Shown: positions 52,113-62,139, numbered from the stretch's first letter. The stretch is DNA of 64,000 bases from CALDUY01 sp046350255 (GCA_046350255.1 JAXMAV010000011.1:248001-312000), one strand, 5' to 3'. The notes: generated by a model not told the origin, from the letters alone. Numbers and translations are program-made.

Positions 52113-53039
52113 ATGCAGGTTCAGATCACCAATCTGCGCAAGTCGTACGGTTCGACCCGGGCCGTCAACGACATCTCTTTTTCCTTCGCCTCGGGACAGG
52201 TGTTTGGCTTCGTGGGGCCCAACGGTGCGGGCAAGAGCACGACGATGCGGGTACTCTGCGCGCTGGAAGAACCGTCCAGCGGCGATTGCTACGTCGATGG
52301 TGTCTCGGTGGTGGAGTATCCCGACAGGGCCCATCGCATGGTGGGCTACGTCCCAGATAGCTTGCCCGAACACCGCGATATCTCGGTGCATGAGTATCTT
52401 GATTTCTTCGCGCGAGCCTACGGCATTCAGGGGCAGCGGCGCAAGCGCGTCGTCGAGGAGATCGAGGAGTTCACCAACCTTCTCGGCATCCGCGAGAAGC
52501 ACCTCAACGCACTGTCGAAGGGCATGAAGAACCGGGTGAGCGTGGCCCGGGCTCTCGTACACGATCCCCCGGTGCTGGTCATGGACGAGCCGGCCAGCGG
52601 CCTTGATCCGCGCGCCCGCATCGAACTGCGCGAGCTGTTGAAGGTGCTGGCAGGTCAGGGCAAGGCGATTCTCATCAGCTCCCACATTCTTACCGAACTG
52701 GGAGAAATCTGTAACGGAGCGGTGTTCATCGAGCGTGGCCGGCTGCTCCGGGCAGGCACGCTTGACCAGCTCAAGGAAGAAACGCCGCATCGTACCATCA
52801 TCATTCGGCCGCTGGATCGTCTGGAGGCGTTGCACAAGTATCTGCTTCTGCAACCGACCATCGATGAGGCCCGGCTGCAAGATGATTTCGTGGAAGTGGA
52901 CCTGGTGTCCGACGAGGAAGGCTGCTGCGCATTACTGACGGACCTTTGTCAGCAAGGGTTCCGTATCCTGGAGTTCCGCCCGCTGCGGGCCGACCTCGAA
53001 CAGATCTTCATGACCGTCACCAAGGGCGACGTGCAATGA
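52113..53039 (+). CDS. ABC transporter ATP-binding protein (ABC-2 type, gliding/export group)
   Basis: This 308-residue ATPase has Walker A GPNGAGKST, signature LSKGMKNRVSVARAL (LSKGM replaces LSGGQ), Walker B PVLVMDEPASGLDP and switch His in SSHIL. The C-terminal 80 residues resemble the regulatory tail of ABC-2 ATPases of the NatA/GldA type. It is followed by its probable permease with a 4-bp ATGA overlap. Confidence 0.93.
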   Translation: MQVQITNLRKSYGSTRAVNDISFSFASGQVFGFVGPNGAGKSTTMRVLCALEEPSSGDCYVDGVSVVEYPDRAHRMVGYVPDSLPEHRDISVHEYLDFFARAYGIQGQRRKRVVEEIEEFTNLLGIREKHLNALSKGMKNRVSVARALVHDPPVLVMDEPASGLDPRARIELRELLKVLAGQGKAILISSHILTELGEICNGAVFIERGRLLRAGTLDQLKEETPHRTIIIRPLDRLEALHKYLLLQPTIDEARLQDDFVEVDLVSDEEGCCALLTDLCQQGFRILEFRPLRADLEQIFMTVTKGDVQ

Positions 53040-54619
53040 ACCTGGCTGCGATCCTCGATTGGTGCGACGACCGGCTCAATCCGATTGTCGTCAAAGAACT
53101 GCGCCAGGCGGTCAAGAGCCGCATGGTAGTCGGTATCCTTATCCTGTTCCTGGGCCTGCAGCTGTTTCTGCTCGGCACCTCGCTGCTGGTGCGCGAGGCC
53201 CGGGGGCAGTCGTCAGCCATCGACTGGAACGCCGGCAACTCGATCTTCCAGGTCCAGCAGGGCATCCTGCTTTGGACCATCATGATCCTGGTTCCGGTCT
53301 ATGCATCGATCCGCCTGGGGGCCGAGCGTTCTGACCACAACGTCGATCTCATGTTCATCTCGACATTACGACCGACATCGATCATCTGGGGCAAATTCTT
53401 CGCGGCGTCCGTGCTTGGGTTACTCATCTTCAGTGCCTGCGCGCCGTTCATGACCTTCACCTATCTGCTACGCGGTATCGACATTCCAACCATTCTCCTG
53501 GTGCTGGGGATCGACCTTCTGGCCATGACCTTCGGCATCATCCTGGCGCTGCTGCTAGCGGCACTCCCAGGAAGCCGGCCGGTGAAGGCGTTCATCTGCT
53601 TTCTCGGATTTGTCCAGCTGGCCTGGGGGTGTGCCATGCTCACCATGGGCACGGTGGCCATCATCATGGCCGGCAATGTCGGCGATTGGGTGGCCGAGAA
53701 CCTGGGCATCTCTTTCAGCATTGTGCTGGGCGTCCTGGCTGTTTCGGGGCTAATGTTCTTTTACTCCGTGGCGCTCATCAGTGCCCCGGCCGCCAATCGC
53801 ATCTTCCCCCTGCGCGTCTACCTGTTCGTCGCCTGGGTGATTGTTTCGATCTCGCTTGCGATGATCACGCTGTCGATGTCGGCGACCTACCAGTCCATCC
53901 CCGTAGGTTTCTACATTCTGACCGTGCCGCCCATCCTTTGTTTGCAACTGTGGATCAGTATCTGCGAGCGCGATCACTGGGCTCCTCGCGTGGCGCGCAC
54001 CATCCCACGCAATCCGTTGCTTCGGTTAGTGGCGTTCTTCTTCTTTACCGGCGCTGCCGGAGGCGTGGTTTACTCGGTAACGCTCCTCGTGCTCAGCTTC
54101 CTGGGATCGGTGTTGATGCTGGAATCGGTCCTAACGACGGCCAACGAGCACGATGGCGTCCTCGCCCTGCTTCGCGGCATGGTGCTGGTGGCCCTCTACG
54201 CCTACTGCTATGGCATGTCAGCCGTCCTCGTGCGGACCTACTTGCTGGCCAACCAGATCCGCTCGGTCTTCAACTGGCTCATCGCTGCCCTGCTCGTCGG
54301 TCTGGGAAGTTCCATTCCCTCAGTCATCGCCTACATCCTCTTTTACGATCAGATCCGCTACCAGAACGAGCCAGGTTGGTGGGCCCTGCCGAACCCCTTC
54401 CTGGCGGTCTACGAGGTGTCCAACTCGCCCCGGACGCAGCAGCTCGAATTCGAGGTCCTGTGCTACTTCTTCCTTGCGATCTGGGGAGTGCTGGTAACGT
54501 TACTCAGTCTCCCCTGGTTCGTGGGCCAGCTGAAACGGTTCCGCCCGCTGGTGCCACGCGAGATCCCTCCAGCAGACGTCATCCTGGTTAGCGAGCCGAC
54601 GTCAGTGGGGGCCGGATAA
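53036..54619 (+). CDS. ABC-2 type transporter permease
   Basis: This 527-residue inner-membrane protein starts at the ATG that overlaps the ATPase stop as ATGA; an in-frame start 90 nt upstream is not used. It has about twelve hydrophobic segments: the first near SRMVVGILILFLGLQLFLLG, then a soluble loop with VKELRQAVKSR before it, typical of ABC-2 permeases. It pairs with the ATPase before it. What it moves is unknown. Confidence 0.9.
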   Translation: MNLAAILDWCDDRLNPIVVKELRQAVKSRMVVGILILFLGLQLFLLGTSLLVREARGQSSAIDWNAGNSIFQVQQGILLWTIMILVPVYASIRLGAERSDHNVDLMFISTLRPTSIIWGKFFAASVLGLLIFSACAPFMTFTYLLRGIDIPTILLVLGIDLLAMTFGIILALLLAALPGSRPVKAFICFLGFVQLAWGCAMLTMGTVAIIMAGNVGDWVAENLGISFSIVLGVLAVSGLMFFYSVALISAPAANRIFPLRVYLFVAWVIVSISLAMITLSMSATYQSIPVGFYILTVPPILCLQLWISICERDHWAPRVARTIPRNPLLRLVAFFFFTGAAGGVVYSVTLLVLSFLGSVLMLESVLTTANEHDGVLALLRGMVLVALYAYCYGMSAVLVRTYLLANQIRSVFNWLIAALLVGLGSSIPSVIAYILFYDQIRYQNEPGWWALPNPFLAVYEVSNSPRTQQLEFEVLCYFFLAIWGVLVTLLSLPWFVGQLKRFRPLVPREIPPADVILVSEPTSVGAG

Positions 54620-54623
54620 CCCT

Positions 54624-55484
54624 ATGCATCCCTCGCTGCGGAAATACCTGGCCGAGGGTGAGCTGGCAGCCAGCCGGTACACGCTGGGGGTGCCTCGCCA
54701 GGCTCCAGTCGGGTTGGCCGGAACCGCCATGGGCCATCGCGCTGGCAGTTCACTGGAGTTTCGGGATCATCGCAGTTATGAACCTGGCGACGACCTCCGC
54801 CACATCGACTGGAGCGCCTTTGGGCGCACCGATCAGCTGACGGTGAAGCTCTATCGCGAGGAGGTTACCCCGCACCTGGATATCATCGTCGATGGCTCGC
54901 GCTCGATGAATCTGGAAGGCACGAAAAAGGCCGAGGCGGCTGTCGCCCTGTGCGCCTTTTTCGCAACGGCGGCCAGTCGGGCCGGCTATAGCCACAGCCT
55001 GTGGATGCTGGCCGATCGCTGCCAGCCGGTGGCCAACGGGAACCGCCTCCCCGGCCTCTGGGAGGGGCTCACGTTTGACCATCGTGGCGCGCCGACCAAC
55101 CAGCTGCCCCTGCTCCGGCCCCGGGCCACGCGCATCCTCATCAGTGATCTATTATGGCTCGGCGAGCCGTTGCTGGTCACCCGTCCGCTGGGCGAGCGCG
55201 CGGCCGTGGCGCTGGTGATTCAGCTTCTGGCCCACGACGATGTGAACCCACCCGAGGGACGCTCGGTACGGCTTGTCGATTCCGAAACCGACGAGGTCCG
55301 CGAGATCTACGTGGATGCCATCGCCGCCAGGCGCTATCGTGACGCCATGGCTCGCCATCAGGAAAGCTGGGACCTGGCCTCTCGCCAGGCTGGCGTGACG
55401 TTTCTGACGCTCACCGCCGAAACACTGCTGGCCCAGTGGAATCTCGATGCCCTCGTCGCCAACGAGGTGCTACGAGTCCGCTGA
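54624..55484 (+). CDS. DUF58 domain protein
   Basis: This 286-residue protein has the DUF58 signature SSLEFRDHRSYEPGDDLRHIDWSAF followed by a VWA-like core with the metal-site motif DGSRSMNL. DUF58 proteins are standard partners of MoxR ATPases and are thought to be substrates or adaptors in assembly of VWA proteins. The gene starts 4 bp after the permease stop. Confidence 0.93.
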   Translation: MHPSLRKYLAEGELAASRYTLGVPRQAPVGLAGTAMGHRAGSSLEFRDHRSYEPGDDLRHIDWSAFGRTDQLTVKLYREEVTPHLDIIVDGSRSMNLEGTKKAEAAVALCAFFATAASRAGYSHSLWMLADRCQPVANGNRLPGLWEGLTFDHRGAPTNQLPLLRPRATRILISDLLWLGEPLLVTRPLGERAAVALVIQLLAHDDVNPPEGRSVRLVDSETDEVREIYVDAIAARRYRDAMARHQESWDLASRQAGVTFLTLTAETLLAQWNLDALVANEVLRVR

Positions 55485-55514
55485 CCCCTTCCTCCGACGC
55501 ACTGGCGTGAATTC

Positions 55515-57305
55515 ATGTGGCCGTTGTTCCTGTATCCTCTGGCATTCTTCGGCCTGCTGGGCCTGCCTGCTCTGGTAGCCATCTACCTCTTTCGCAACCG
55601 GTTCAAGCGTCAGGTGGTGTCGAGTCTGATGCTCTGGCAGGACCCCCGAGAGGCACGCGAGGGAGGTCGCCGGTTTCGTCGCATTCAGACGCCCCTGTTT
55701 TTCCTCCTCGAACTGCTGGCCATTCTCCTGCTTGTCTTCGCTGCAAGCGATCCGCACATGCGGCTGAGCACGGTAGCTCGACCGCTGGTTGTCATTCTCG
55801 ATGACTCCATCTCGATGCAGGCGGGAGGCGAGGAATCGCCGCGGCTGCGCGCCCAGAAGGCGCTGCTAGAGGAGATCAACCGGCATCATCCCTACACGAT
55901 CCGCTTCGTGCTAGCAGGAGAAAAGCCGCAGGTGCTCGGCGAGCCAGTGCGCAGCGCGCGCGAGGCACAGCTACTGCTGGAAGGCTGGCGAGCGCGGGCG
56001 CCGCTGGCCCGCATCGACGAGGCGGTTGCCCTGGCGGGAGAACTGGGTGGCGACATGGCGCTTCTACTGGTGTTGACTGATCACGCTCCGCCGGTTGCCC
56101 TGCCCGATCGCGGCCGGCTCCAATGGTGGGCCTACGGTAGCGCCCGGCCTAACCTGGCCGTGGTCAATGCCGCCCGCAGCGGACGGGATGGCCTGGATCG
56201 CTGCCTGCTCGAGGTCGCCAATCTCGCGCGGGAGCCGGGATCGACCACGGTGGTGATCGATGCGCTTGGCGATGGCAAGATCCTTCATCGGCAGAAGCTC
56301 GACCTGGCGGCCGACGAGACGCAACGCCTGATCGTGCAGTTTCCCCCCGGTACCCCCGGAGTTCGGGCCCGCATCGACGATGACGCCATGACGCTGGATA
56401 ATGAGGTATTTCTCTTCTCGCCCGAGGAAAAGTCGGTGCGCGTCGATGTGCGCGTGCGCGATCGCCGCCTGCGCGAACCAGTCGAAAAAGCGCTTGGCTC
56501 GACGCGCCTGGCCAGGGTGGTGTCGGCCGCGCCGCAGCTTATCATCTCGGATCGTGATACCGAGACCGATGCCGGATCCGCCTGGGTAGTTTATTTCCTC
56601 TCGGAGAAAAACGCGACGGCCTACTCGGGACCGTTTGTGCTCGATCGCGCCCATCCGCTGATGGAGGGGCTTTCGCTCCGCGGAGTGATCTGGGGGGCTG
56701 GCAAGGAGGAAGGCCTGGATGGTGGGCCGGTGGTGATGGCTGGCAATGTCTCCCTGCTGAGTGACAGCGAGACCGGAGTCGCTGGCGGACCGACCCGGCA
56801 CGACATCCGCGTCCGCCTGCGTCCGGACCTGTCCACAGTGCAGGGTTCGCCGGACTGGCCCATCCTCTTCTGGAACCTGTTGCACTGGCGCGGAATGTCC
56901 CTCCCAGGGCTCAACCGCGTGAACATCCGCCTGGGAGAGCAAGTGGTGCTGCGCCTGGGAGAGTATCGCGAGCGCATTCGGCTCGATATGCCCAGCCAGA
57001 CGAGCCAGGAAGTGCTGGTAAAAGGGAGAGAGGTAGCCCTGCGCGGAGACGTGGTGGGACTGCACGAGGTCCGCGCGGATGATACCACTTATCGCTTTGC
57101 AGTGAACGCCCTGAACAAGGATGAATCCGACCTGCGAAATGCCACCACGGGCCAGTGGGGCAACTGGCTGGACGATACTGCTCTCCGACTCGAATATCGC
57201 GGCATTTACTGGATCCTGTTGCTGGGATTACTGGCCGTTCTGGTGGCGCACCTGATCTTGATGGCGCGAGCGCGCGGAGCGGACTCGCCTGCTCCGAGAG
57301 GTTAG
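55515..57305 (+). CDS. BatA/VWA-type membrane protein
   Basis: This 596-residue protein opens with the aerotolerance-type N-terminus (FLYPLAFFGLLGLPALVAIYL, then a second helix near 60-77). Its VWA domain has the metal-ion site DDSISMQ at about residue 97. A long beta-rich segment follows, and a C-terminal membrane helix (GIYWILLLGLLAVLVAHLIL). Such proteins face the periplasm and work with MoxR and DUF58. Good family fit, but partners and ligand are unknown. Confidence 0.88.
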   Translation: MWPLFLYPLAFFGLLGLPALVAIYLFRNRFKRQVVSSLMLWQDPREAREGGRRFRRIQTPLFFLLELLAILLLVFAASDPHMRLSTVARPLVVILDDSISMQAGGEESPRLRAQKALLEEINRHHPYTIRFVLAGEKPQVLGEPVRSAREAQLLLEGWRARAPLARIDEAVALAGELGGDMALLLVLTDHAPPVALPDRGRLQWWAYGSARPNLAVVNAARSGRDGLDRCLLEVANLAREPGSTTVVIDALGDGKILHRQKLDLAADETQRLIVQFPPGTPGVRARIDDDAMTLDNEVFLFSPEEKSVRVDVRVRDRRLREPVEKALGSTRLARVVSAAPQLIISDRDTETDAGSAWVVYFLSEKNATAYSGPFVLDRAHPLMEGLSLRGVIWGAGKEEGLDGGPVVMAGNVSLLSDSETGVAGGPTRHDIRVRLRPDLSTVQGSPDWPILFWNLLHWRGMSLPGLNRVNIRLGEQVVLRLGEYRERIRLDMPSQTSQEVLVKGREVALRGDVVGLHEVRADDTTYRFAVNALNKDESDLRNATTGQWGNWLDDTALRLEYRGIYWILLLGLLAVLVAHLILMARARGADSPAPRG

Positions 57306-57309
57306 TCTG

Positions 57310-60147
57310 ATGACGCTTCTGACTCCAGTCTGGCTGATCCTGGCTGTGCCCCTGACAGTGGCCCTGGTGGTCTGGCGCCCGCCGACACGCCTGTTGCTGG
57401 CTCTGCGCATCGTGTCTGCCCTGCTCGTCCTGCTGGCGCTGGCCGGCCTCTCGCTCCGCCTACCCAGCCGGGCCGGCACTGTGGTGGTGGTGGCCGACCG
57501 CAGCCTTTCGATGCCGGCTGAGGGGTTGCCTCAGCAAAAAGAGGTGGTCGATATTATCCACAAGGCGATGAGCAGCGACGACCGCCTTGCGGTGGTCTCG
57601 TTCGGTCAGCAGGCGCTGGTGGAGAAGGCACCCAGCAGTGCCCCGTTTCGCGGGTTCGAGCATGTGGTGGGCGGGAACGCCTCCAACCTCGCCGAGGCAA
57701 TCGACCTGGGACTTTCGCTCATCCCCGATGGATCTCCCGGGCGGATGCTGGTGCTTTCCGACGGCCAGTGGACCGGTCGCGATCCGTTGCTGCTCACCTC
57801 CTCGGCGGTGGCGCGCGGAATCGCCATCGACTATCGGATTCAGGAGCGGGCCGGCACTGGCGATCTGGCAGTGGCTCGCGTCGATGCACCGTCTACCGTA
57901 TCAGCCGGCGAGTCGTTCCTGCTGACTGGTTGGGTCAGTGCTCCCTCCTCGCAGCAGATTCAGTTCGTTCTCAAGCGCGGCGAACAGGTGATTGCCGAGG
58001 GCCAGCGGGCGGTGACCTCCGGGATGAACCGGCTGGCGTTTCGTGATCGAGCCGTGCAGCGCGGTAACCAGTCGTACCGGCTTGAGATCCGTCCCGTGGG
58101 TGACGACAAGCAAGGCGACACGGACCCGGTGCCCGAGAACAACTCCGCCCGGTTCATGGTCGGTGTTGGAGGGCCGCGACCGATCCTGCATGTCACCGAG
58201 GCGGCGAATTCGGGTCTGGCGCGCCTGCTCACCCGGGGCGGCCTCGACCTGGTTGTGGCCCGGCCGAATAGCGTGTCCTGGACACTGGATCATCTGTCGC
58301 GATACTCGGCCGTGGTGCTGGAGAACGTCCCGGCGGAACGCGTCGGGCACCTGGGGATGGAGACGTTGGCCGCCTGGGTGCGCGAGACCGGATCGGGCTT
58401 GCTGATGACGGGTGGGCGCAGCAGTTATGGTCCGGGTGGCTACTACAAGTCGCCGCTGGAGCCGATCTTGCCAGTGTCCATGGAGTTGCGGAATGAACAT
58501 CGCAAGCTCTCCCTGGCGATTGTAGTGGCCCTGGATCGTTCCGGGTCGATGGCTGTGCCCGTGGCTGGCGGAAAGGTAAAGATGGACCTGGCCAACCTGG
58601 GTGCAGTCCAGGTGCTGGATATCATGGGACCGCTCGATGAGTTCGGCTGCATCGCCGTGGATAGCATGGTGCATCCCATCGCCCCGCTGGCCCGCGTCGA
58701 TGATCGCGACAAGGGAGCAACCCGCAGCAAGATCCTGGGCATTCAGTCAATGGGCGGTGGCATCTTCGTCTACGAGGCGCTGGCGGCCGCCTCGCAAATG
58801 CTTCTCAACGCCAAGGCCGGCACCAAGCACATCATCCTCTTTTCGGATGCGGCCGACTCGGAGGAACCGGGTGCCTACAAGGACCTGATGGAGAAGTGCA
58901 ACAAGGCGGGTATCACCGTCAGCGTCATCGGACTGGGGACCGAACGGGACGTGGACGCGGAACTACTCAAGGACATCGCCAAGCGAGGCAAGGGGCGCGT
59001 CTTCTTCACGGATAAACCCGAGGAACTACCGCGACTATTCGCCCAGGATACCTTCGTCGTTGCGCGCAATACCTTCCTTGAGGAGCCAGTGAAGATTCGC
59101 CACATGCCCGGGTTGACAACGATGATGGAGCAGAGCCTCCCCTCGCCTGCCGGGCTGGGGTTGGGCGGCTACAATCTGTGTTATTTGCGGCCCGGCGCCA
59201 CTATTGGCACCATCACACTGGACGAGTACAAGGCTCCCGTGGTGGCGTCTTGGCGAGCCGGCAGCGGGCGCGTCGTGTGCTACACAGGCGAGGCAGATGG
59301 CAAGTTCGCCGGCGCCATGGCCCAGTGGGAACACGCGGGCGAGTACTTCACCAGCCTGGCCCGCTGGGTGGCGGGTGCTGCGAATCCGCTGCGCGACAAC
59401 ATGTTGCTGACTCAGGAGATCCGCGATGGGGTCAATGTGGTGACCTTGCATCTGGATCCCGAGCGCCGCAGTGAGCCATTCGCCGGCCTTCCTCGTGTCA
59501 GCACGTTGCGTAGTCTTCCCGACGAGGCGCCACGTACCGAGAAGGCAGTGCTGCGCTGGACGGGAGCCGATCAACTGAGCCTGGATGTTGCTCTGGATGG
59601 CGGTGAAATGACGCTCAGCACGGTCGAGGTACCCGGTTATGATGCGGTGTCGTTGCCTCCGGTGTGTATGCCCTATTCGCCGGAGTTCAAACCGGCGCAG
59701 AAAGGCCGGGGCCTGGTCACCCTGGAGAAATTGGGGCGAGGCACCGGCGGCGAGGAGCGCGTCGCGCTGGCTGGTATCTGGGGGGCCCTGCCGCGACAGG
59801 TCCGCTACATCCCTGTGGCCCGCTGGCTTCTCCTGGCCGCGGTGGTACTCTGGTTGCTCGAGGTGCTGGAGAGGCGCACAAGTTTGCTGACCAGCTGGAG
59901 GCGCCAACCGGCCAGCGACGAGGCGTTTACCCCCGAACCGCGCGTTGCTCCGGTGCCGCGCCAGGCCAGTACTGCCCGGACAAAAACGCCGGCCCGTGCT
60001 CCGGCTTCGACGCAAGCGGCTGCCCAACCTGTGCCGACTCCCGCAGCACCAACAACGCCGGCCTCGCCGCTGCTACCCAACGAGCCTGACGGCATCATGG
60101 AGGCATTGCGTAAGGCGCGAAAACGAGCCCGCGGCCGCACCGATTAA
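57310..60147 (+). CDS. Membrane protein with two VWA domains and an amidotransferase-like insert
   Basis: This 945-residue protein has two N-terminal membrane helices (about residues 5-21 and 27-50), a VWA domain with the metal site ADRSLSMP, and a region near 290-400 resembling a type 1 amidotransferase (SGLLMTGGRSSYGPGGY) in which no catalytic Cys is seen, so it is probably structural. A second VWA domain has ALDRSGSMAV near 410. A C-terminal helix (VARWLLLAAVVLWLLEVL) and an Ala/Pro-rich tail end it. It completes the operon. Its stop overlaps the opposing gene by 4 bp. Confidence 0.88.
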   Translation: MTLLTPVWLILAVPLTVALVVWRPPTRLLLALRIVSALLVLLALAGLSLRLPSRAGTVVVVADRSLSMPAEGLPQQKEVVDIIHKAMSSDDRLAVVSFGQQALVEKAPSSAPFRGFEHVVGGNASNLAEAIDLGLSLIPDGSPGRMLVLSDGQWTGRDPLLLTSSAVARGIAIDYRIQERAGTGDLAVARVDAPSTVSAGESFLLTGWVSAPSSQQIQFVLKRGEQVIAEGQRAVTSGMNRLAFRDRAVQRGNQSYRLEIRPVGDDKQGDTDPVPENNSARFMVGVGGPRPILHVTEAANSGLARLLTRGGLDLVVARPNSVSWTLDHLSRYSAVVLENVPAERVGHLGMETLAAWVRETGSGLLMTGGRSSYGPGGYYKSPLEPILPVSMELRNEHRKLSLAIVVALDRSGSMAVPVAGGKVKMDLANLGAVQVLDIMGPLDEFGCIAVDSMVHPIAPLARVDDRDKGATRSKILGIQSMGGGIFVYEALAAASQMLLNAKAGTKHIILFSDAADSEEPGAYKDLMEKCNKAGITVSVIGLGTERDVDAELLKDIAKRGKGRVFFTDKPEELPRLFAQDTFVVARNTFLEEPVKIRHMPGLTTMMEQSLPSPAGLGLGGYNLCYLRPGATIGTITLDEYKAPVVASWRAGSGRVVCYTGEADGKFAGAMAQWEHAGEYFTSLARWVAGAANPLRDNMLLTQEIRDGVNVVTLHLDPERRSEPFAGLPRVSTLRSLPDEAPRTEKAVLRWTGADQLSLDVALDGGEMTLSTVEVPGYDAVSLPPVCMPYSPEFKPAQKGRGLVTLEKLGRGTGGEERVALAGIWGALPRQVRYIPVARWLLLAAVVLWLLEVLERRTSLLTSWRRQPASDEAFTPEPRVAPVPRQASTARTKTPARAPASTQAAAQPVPTPAAPTTPASPLLPNEPDGIMEALRKARKRARGRTD

Positions 60148-60899
60148 CGCCCCAGGAGCAGATCGAGCACCCAGCAACCTGGATAATGATACCTGGGTGA
60201 TCGGCAGTGCTCCAGGATGGTGTCGTCGGTGCAACCGGCGTCAAGCAAGGCATCCCTCAGGATGGGCATGGAATCGAAATCGTCCCTGGCCTCGATCTCC
60301 CTGGCCAGGTGCTGCACCGCTCCCCCGTTGTGCAGCAACCAATTGGGGTCGAGTTGGGTGGGCCGGATCGGGTTACCCACAATCTCCCGGAGTGCATTGG
60401 CCTTGACCATGGGCCACCTGTTTTTCGCAACCGTATAAGTGGCAAGCAACTCGGTGGCGAGGTTGGCCTGACTTGCCAGAGCATCGCTCAATTCGAGCAG
60501 GGCGACATTTCCATCGGTTCGGCCCAGGAGTCGTGCCAGGGCGGCGGCGGCGTCCATTAGGATGGGTGCCATCCACTGGTTGTCGATGGGCTCCGTCTGG
60601 ACCTGAATCAACCAGGGATAGAGGCGTTCCTGCGCCCGGGTCAGTTCGTGTCCACTCAGGGGAGAACGAGCGTGCCGATGGGCCAGGGGTTGCCAGGCAA
60701 TTAGAGGTAGACCGCGCATGATTCCCACGGCACTTTGGTAGATAGCATAATCGATCCAGGCCAGGCGGCGATCGCTCATCGAGAAGCGCGGGGTAGTGAT
60801 CCATCCCAGCCAGCGTGTCCGCCACGACCTACGGGAGCGGAGCAGGAAATCGAGCATCGCTGGCATGTCGTTTGAGCTCAACCACTGCTCTTCGGTCAT
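60144..60899 (-). CDS. Gemmata-type multicopy family protein (MTEEQWLxxxD start), function unknown
   Basis: This 251-residue protein matches a family that is amplified in Gemmataceae. It has a start of the form TEEQWLSSNDMPAMLDFLL, a middle LREIVGNPIRPTQLDPNWL, and an end GCTDDTILEHC followed by GCWVLDLLLGR. I recall the family from related genomes, where the N-terminal part often carries a Cys-rich CACCR-like stretch; that stretch is absent here. No catalytic motif is known for the family. It has no signal peptide or membrane helix. Confidence 0.8.
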   Translation of the reverse strand: MTEEQWLSSNDMPAMLDFLLRSRRSWRTRWLGWITTPRFSMSDRRLAWIDYAIYQSAVGIMRGLPLIAWQPLAHRHARSPLSGHELTRAQERLYPWLIQVQTEPIDNQWMAPILMDAAAALARLLGRTDGNVALLELSDALASQANLATELLATYTVAKNRWPMVKANALREIVGNPIRPTQLDPNWLLHNGGAVQHLAREIEARDDFDSMPILRDALLDAGCTDDTILEHCRSPRYHYPGCWVLDLLLGR

Positions 60900-60985
60900 G
60901 TGAGACTCTCGATGGGGTTGATTCCGTGCCAGTGTTCGGGGTATAACCTGCAGGACTCAGGATTCCAAACGCAGGAGGCGTGGGC

Positions 60986-62104
60986 ATGACGGACAGGGAC
61001 AGTCTCGTCGTGGGTGGTGGGTTTCATGGTAGCATGATCGCCTGCCATCTGGCAGCCCGCGGCCAACGGGTCCTCCTGGTAGAAAAACAGGCCGACCTCC
61101 TGCGTCGGGCCTCGTTTGTCAACCAGGCACGGCTGGGTCCTGGCTACTCCACCGATCTTTCTTCTCCACTTCCTGCCCGGTGGCGAGCCGAGCGCTTCCA
61201 CCAGGACTTCCGCCACTGTCTCTGGCACGACCGCCCGGCCCTCTATGCCGTGGGGCGTTCGCATCCCAAATTGACGGCCAGGCAGTTTCACGCCTATTAC
61301 CGCCAGCTCGGTATCCCCATCGAGGAAGCGCCCGACACCTGTCGCCGATTGTTCGATCCGGCCCATATCGAGGCGGTCTTCCGGGCGAGCGACACCATGG
61401 TCGATGTTGAACTGCTCCGGCGAGAAATCTGGCGGCGGCTGGAAGCTTCCGGGGTGCAGGTCGCCCTGTCGAGTGAGGTGCACCAGGTGCAGGCGACCCG
61501 GGGCGGCCGATTACGCGTGCGGCTGGACACAGCCGGTGTCGAGAGGACGCTGGAAGTGCCGCAGGTGTTCAACTGCGCCTACTCCCAGATCAATCGCCTC
61601 CTCCAGCGATCCCGCCTGCAACCGGTCCCTCTCCGCTACGAGTTAATGGAACTGGCGTTGGTAGATGTGCCTGGTCAGCTGCGCACGCAGGGAGTGACGG
61701 TGCTGAGTGGGCCGTGCTTCTCACTCATTCCGTTTCCCACCACCACACATCATTCCCTGAGCCACGTACGCTTTAGTCCCCATGCTTCGTGGACGGAACT
61801 GGGAGGCGGCCAACCCTCGCCTGATGAAATTCTGGCTGAGGTGTCCACACAAACGGGCTTCGAGCGCATGCGCCGGGAAGCCAGCCGGTACATGCCGATG
61901 CTCGGCGAGTTACAGTATCAGCGTTCGTTGTGGGAAGTGAAAGCCACGCCGGATGGGGGGCAGGAAGAGTGTGCGTTCTTCTGGCCGCACGCCGGGCTAC
62001 CGCATTTGCACGCGGTCCTGGGGACCCGTCTGGAAGGGATCTACGACATTCTCGAAGCGGTGGATCGGGTGCTGACCGGCCGTTCCGTCGCCATTGCCGC
62101 CTGA
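60986..62104 (+). CDS. FAD-dependent oxidoreductase
   Basis: This 372-residue flavoprotein is read from the ATG at 60986, 7 nt after AGGAGG. The dinucleotide loop is SLVVGGGFHGSMIACHLAARG, close to the DAO/glycerol-3-phosphate dehydrogenase superfamily. The middle fits FAD-dependent amine or hydroxy-acid oxidoreductases and the C-terminal contact region is AFFWPHAGLPHLHAVLGTR. The substrate is not determined. A strong hairpin follows the stop. Confidence 0.82.
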   Translation: MTDRDSLVVGGGFHGSMIACHLAARGQRVLLVEKQADLLRRASFVNQARLGPGYSTDLSSPLPARWRAERFHQDFRHCLWHDRPALYAVGRSHPKLTARQFHAYYRQLGIPIEEAPDTCRRLFDPAHIEAVFRASDTMVDVELLRREIWRRLEASGVQVALSSEVHQVQATRGGRLRVRLDTAGVERTLEVPQVFNCAYSQINRLLQRSRLQPVPLRYELMELALVDVPGQLRTQGVTVLSGPCFSLIPFPTTTHHSLSHVRFSPHASWTELGGGQPSPDEILAEVSTQTGFERMRREASRYMPMLGELQYQRSLWEVKATPDGGQEECAFFWPHAGLPHLHAVLGTRLEGIYDILEAVDRVLTGRSVAIAA

Positions 62105-62113
62105 AAAGACGAG

Positions 62114-62139
62114 CGGCCCCGGGAGTGCGCCCGGGGCCG
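62114..62139. terminator. Bidirectional GC-rich hairpin terminator
   Basis: A perfect 10-bp stem (62114-62123 with 62130-62139) closes on AGTGCG. It lies between the stop of the oxidoreductase (62104) and the stop of the convergent peroxiredoxin (62158). Confidence 0.85.
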
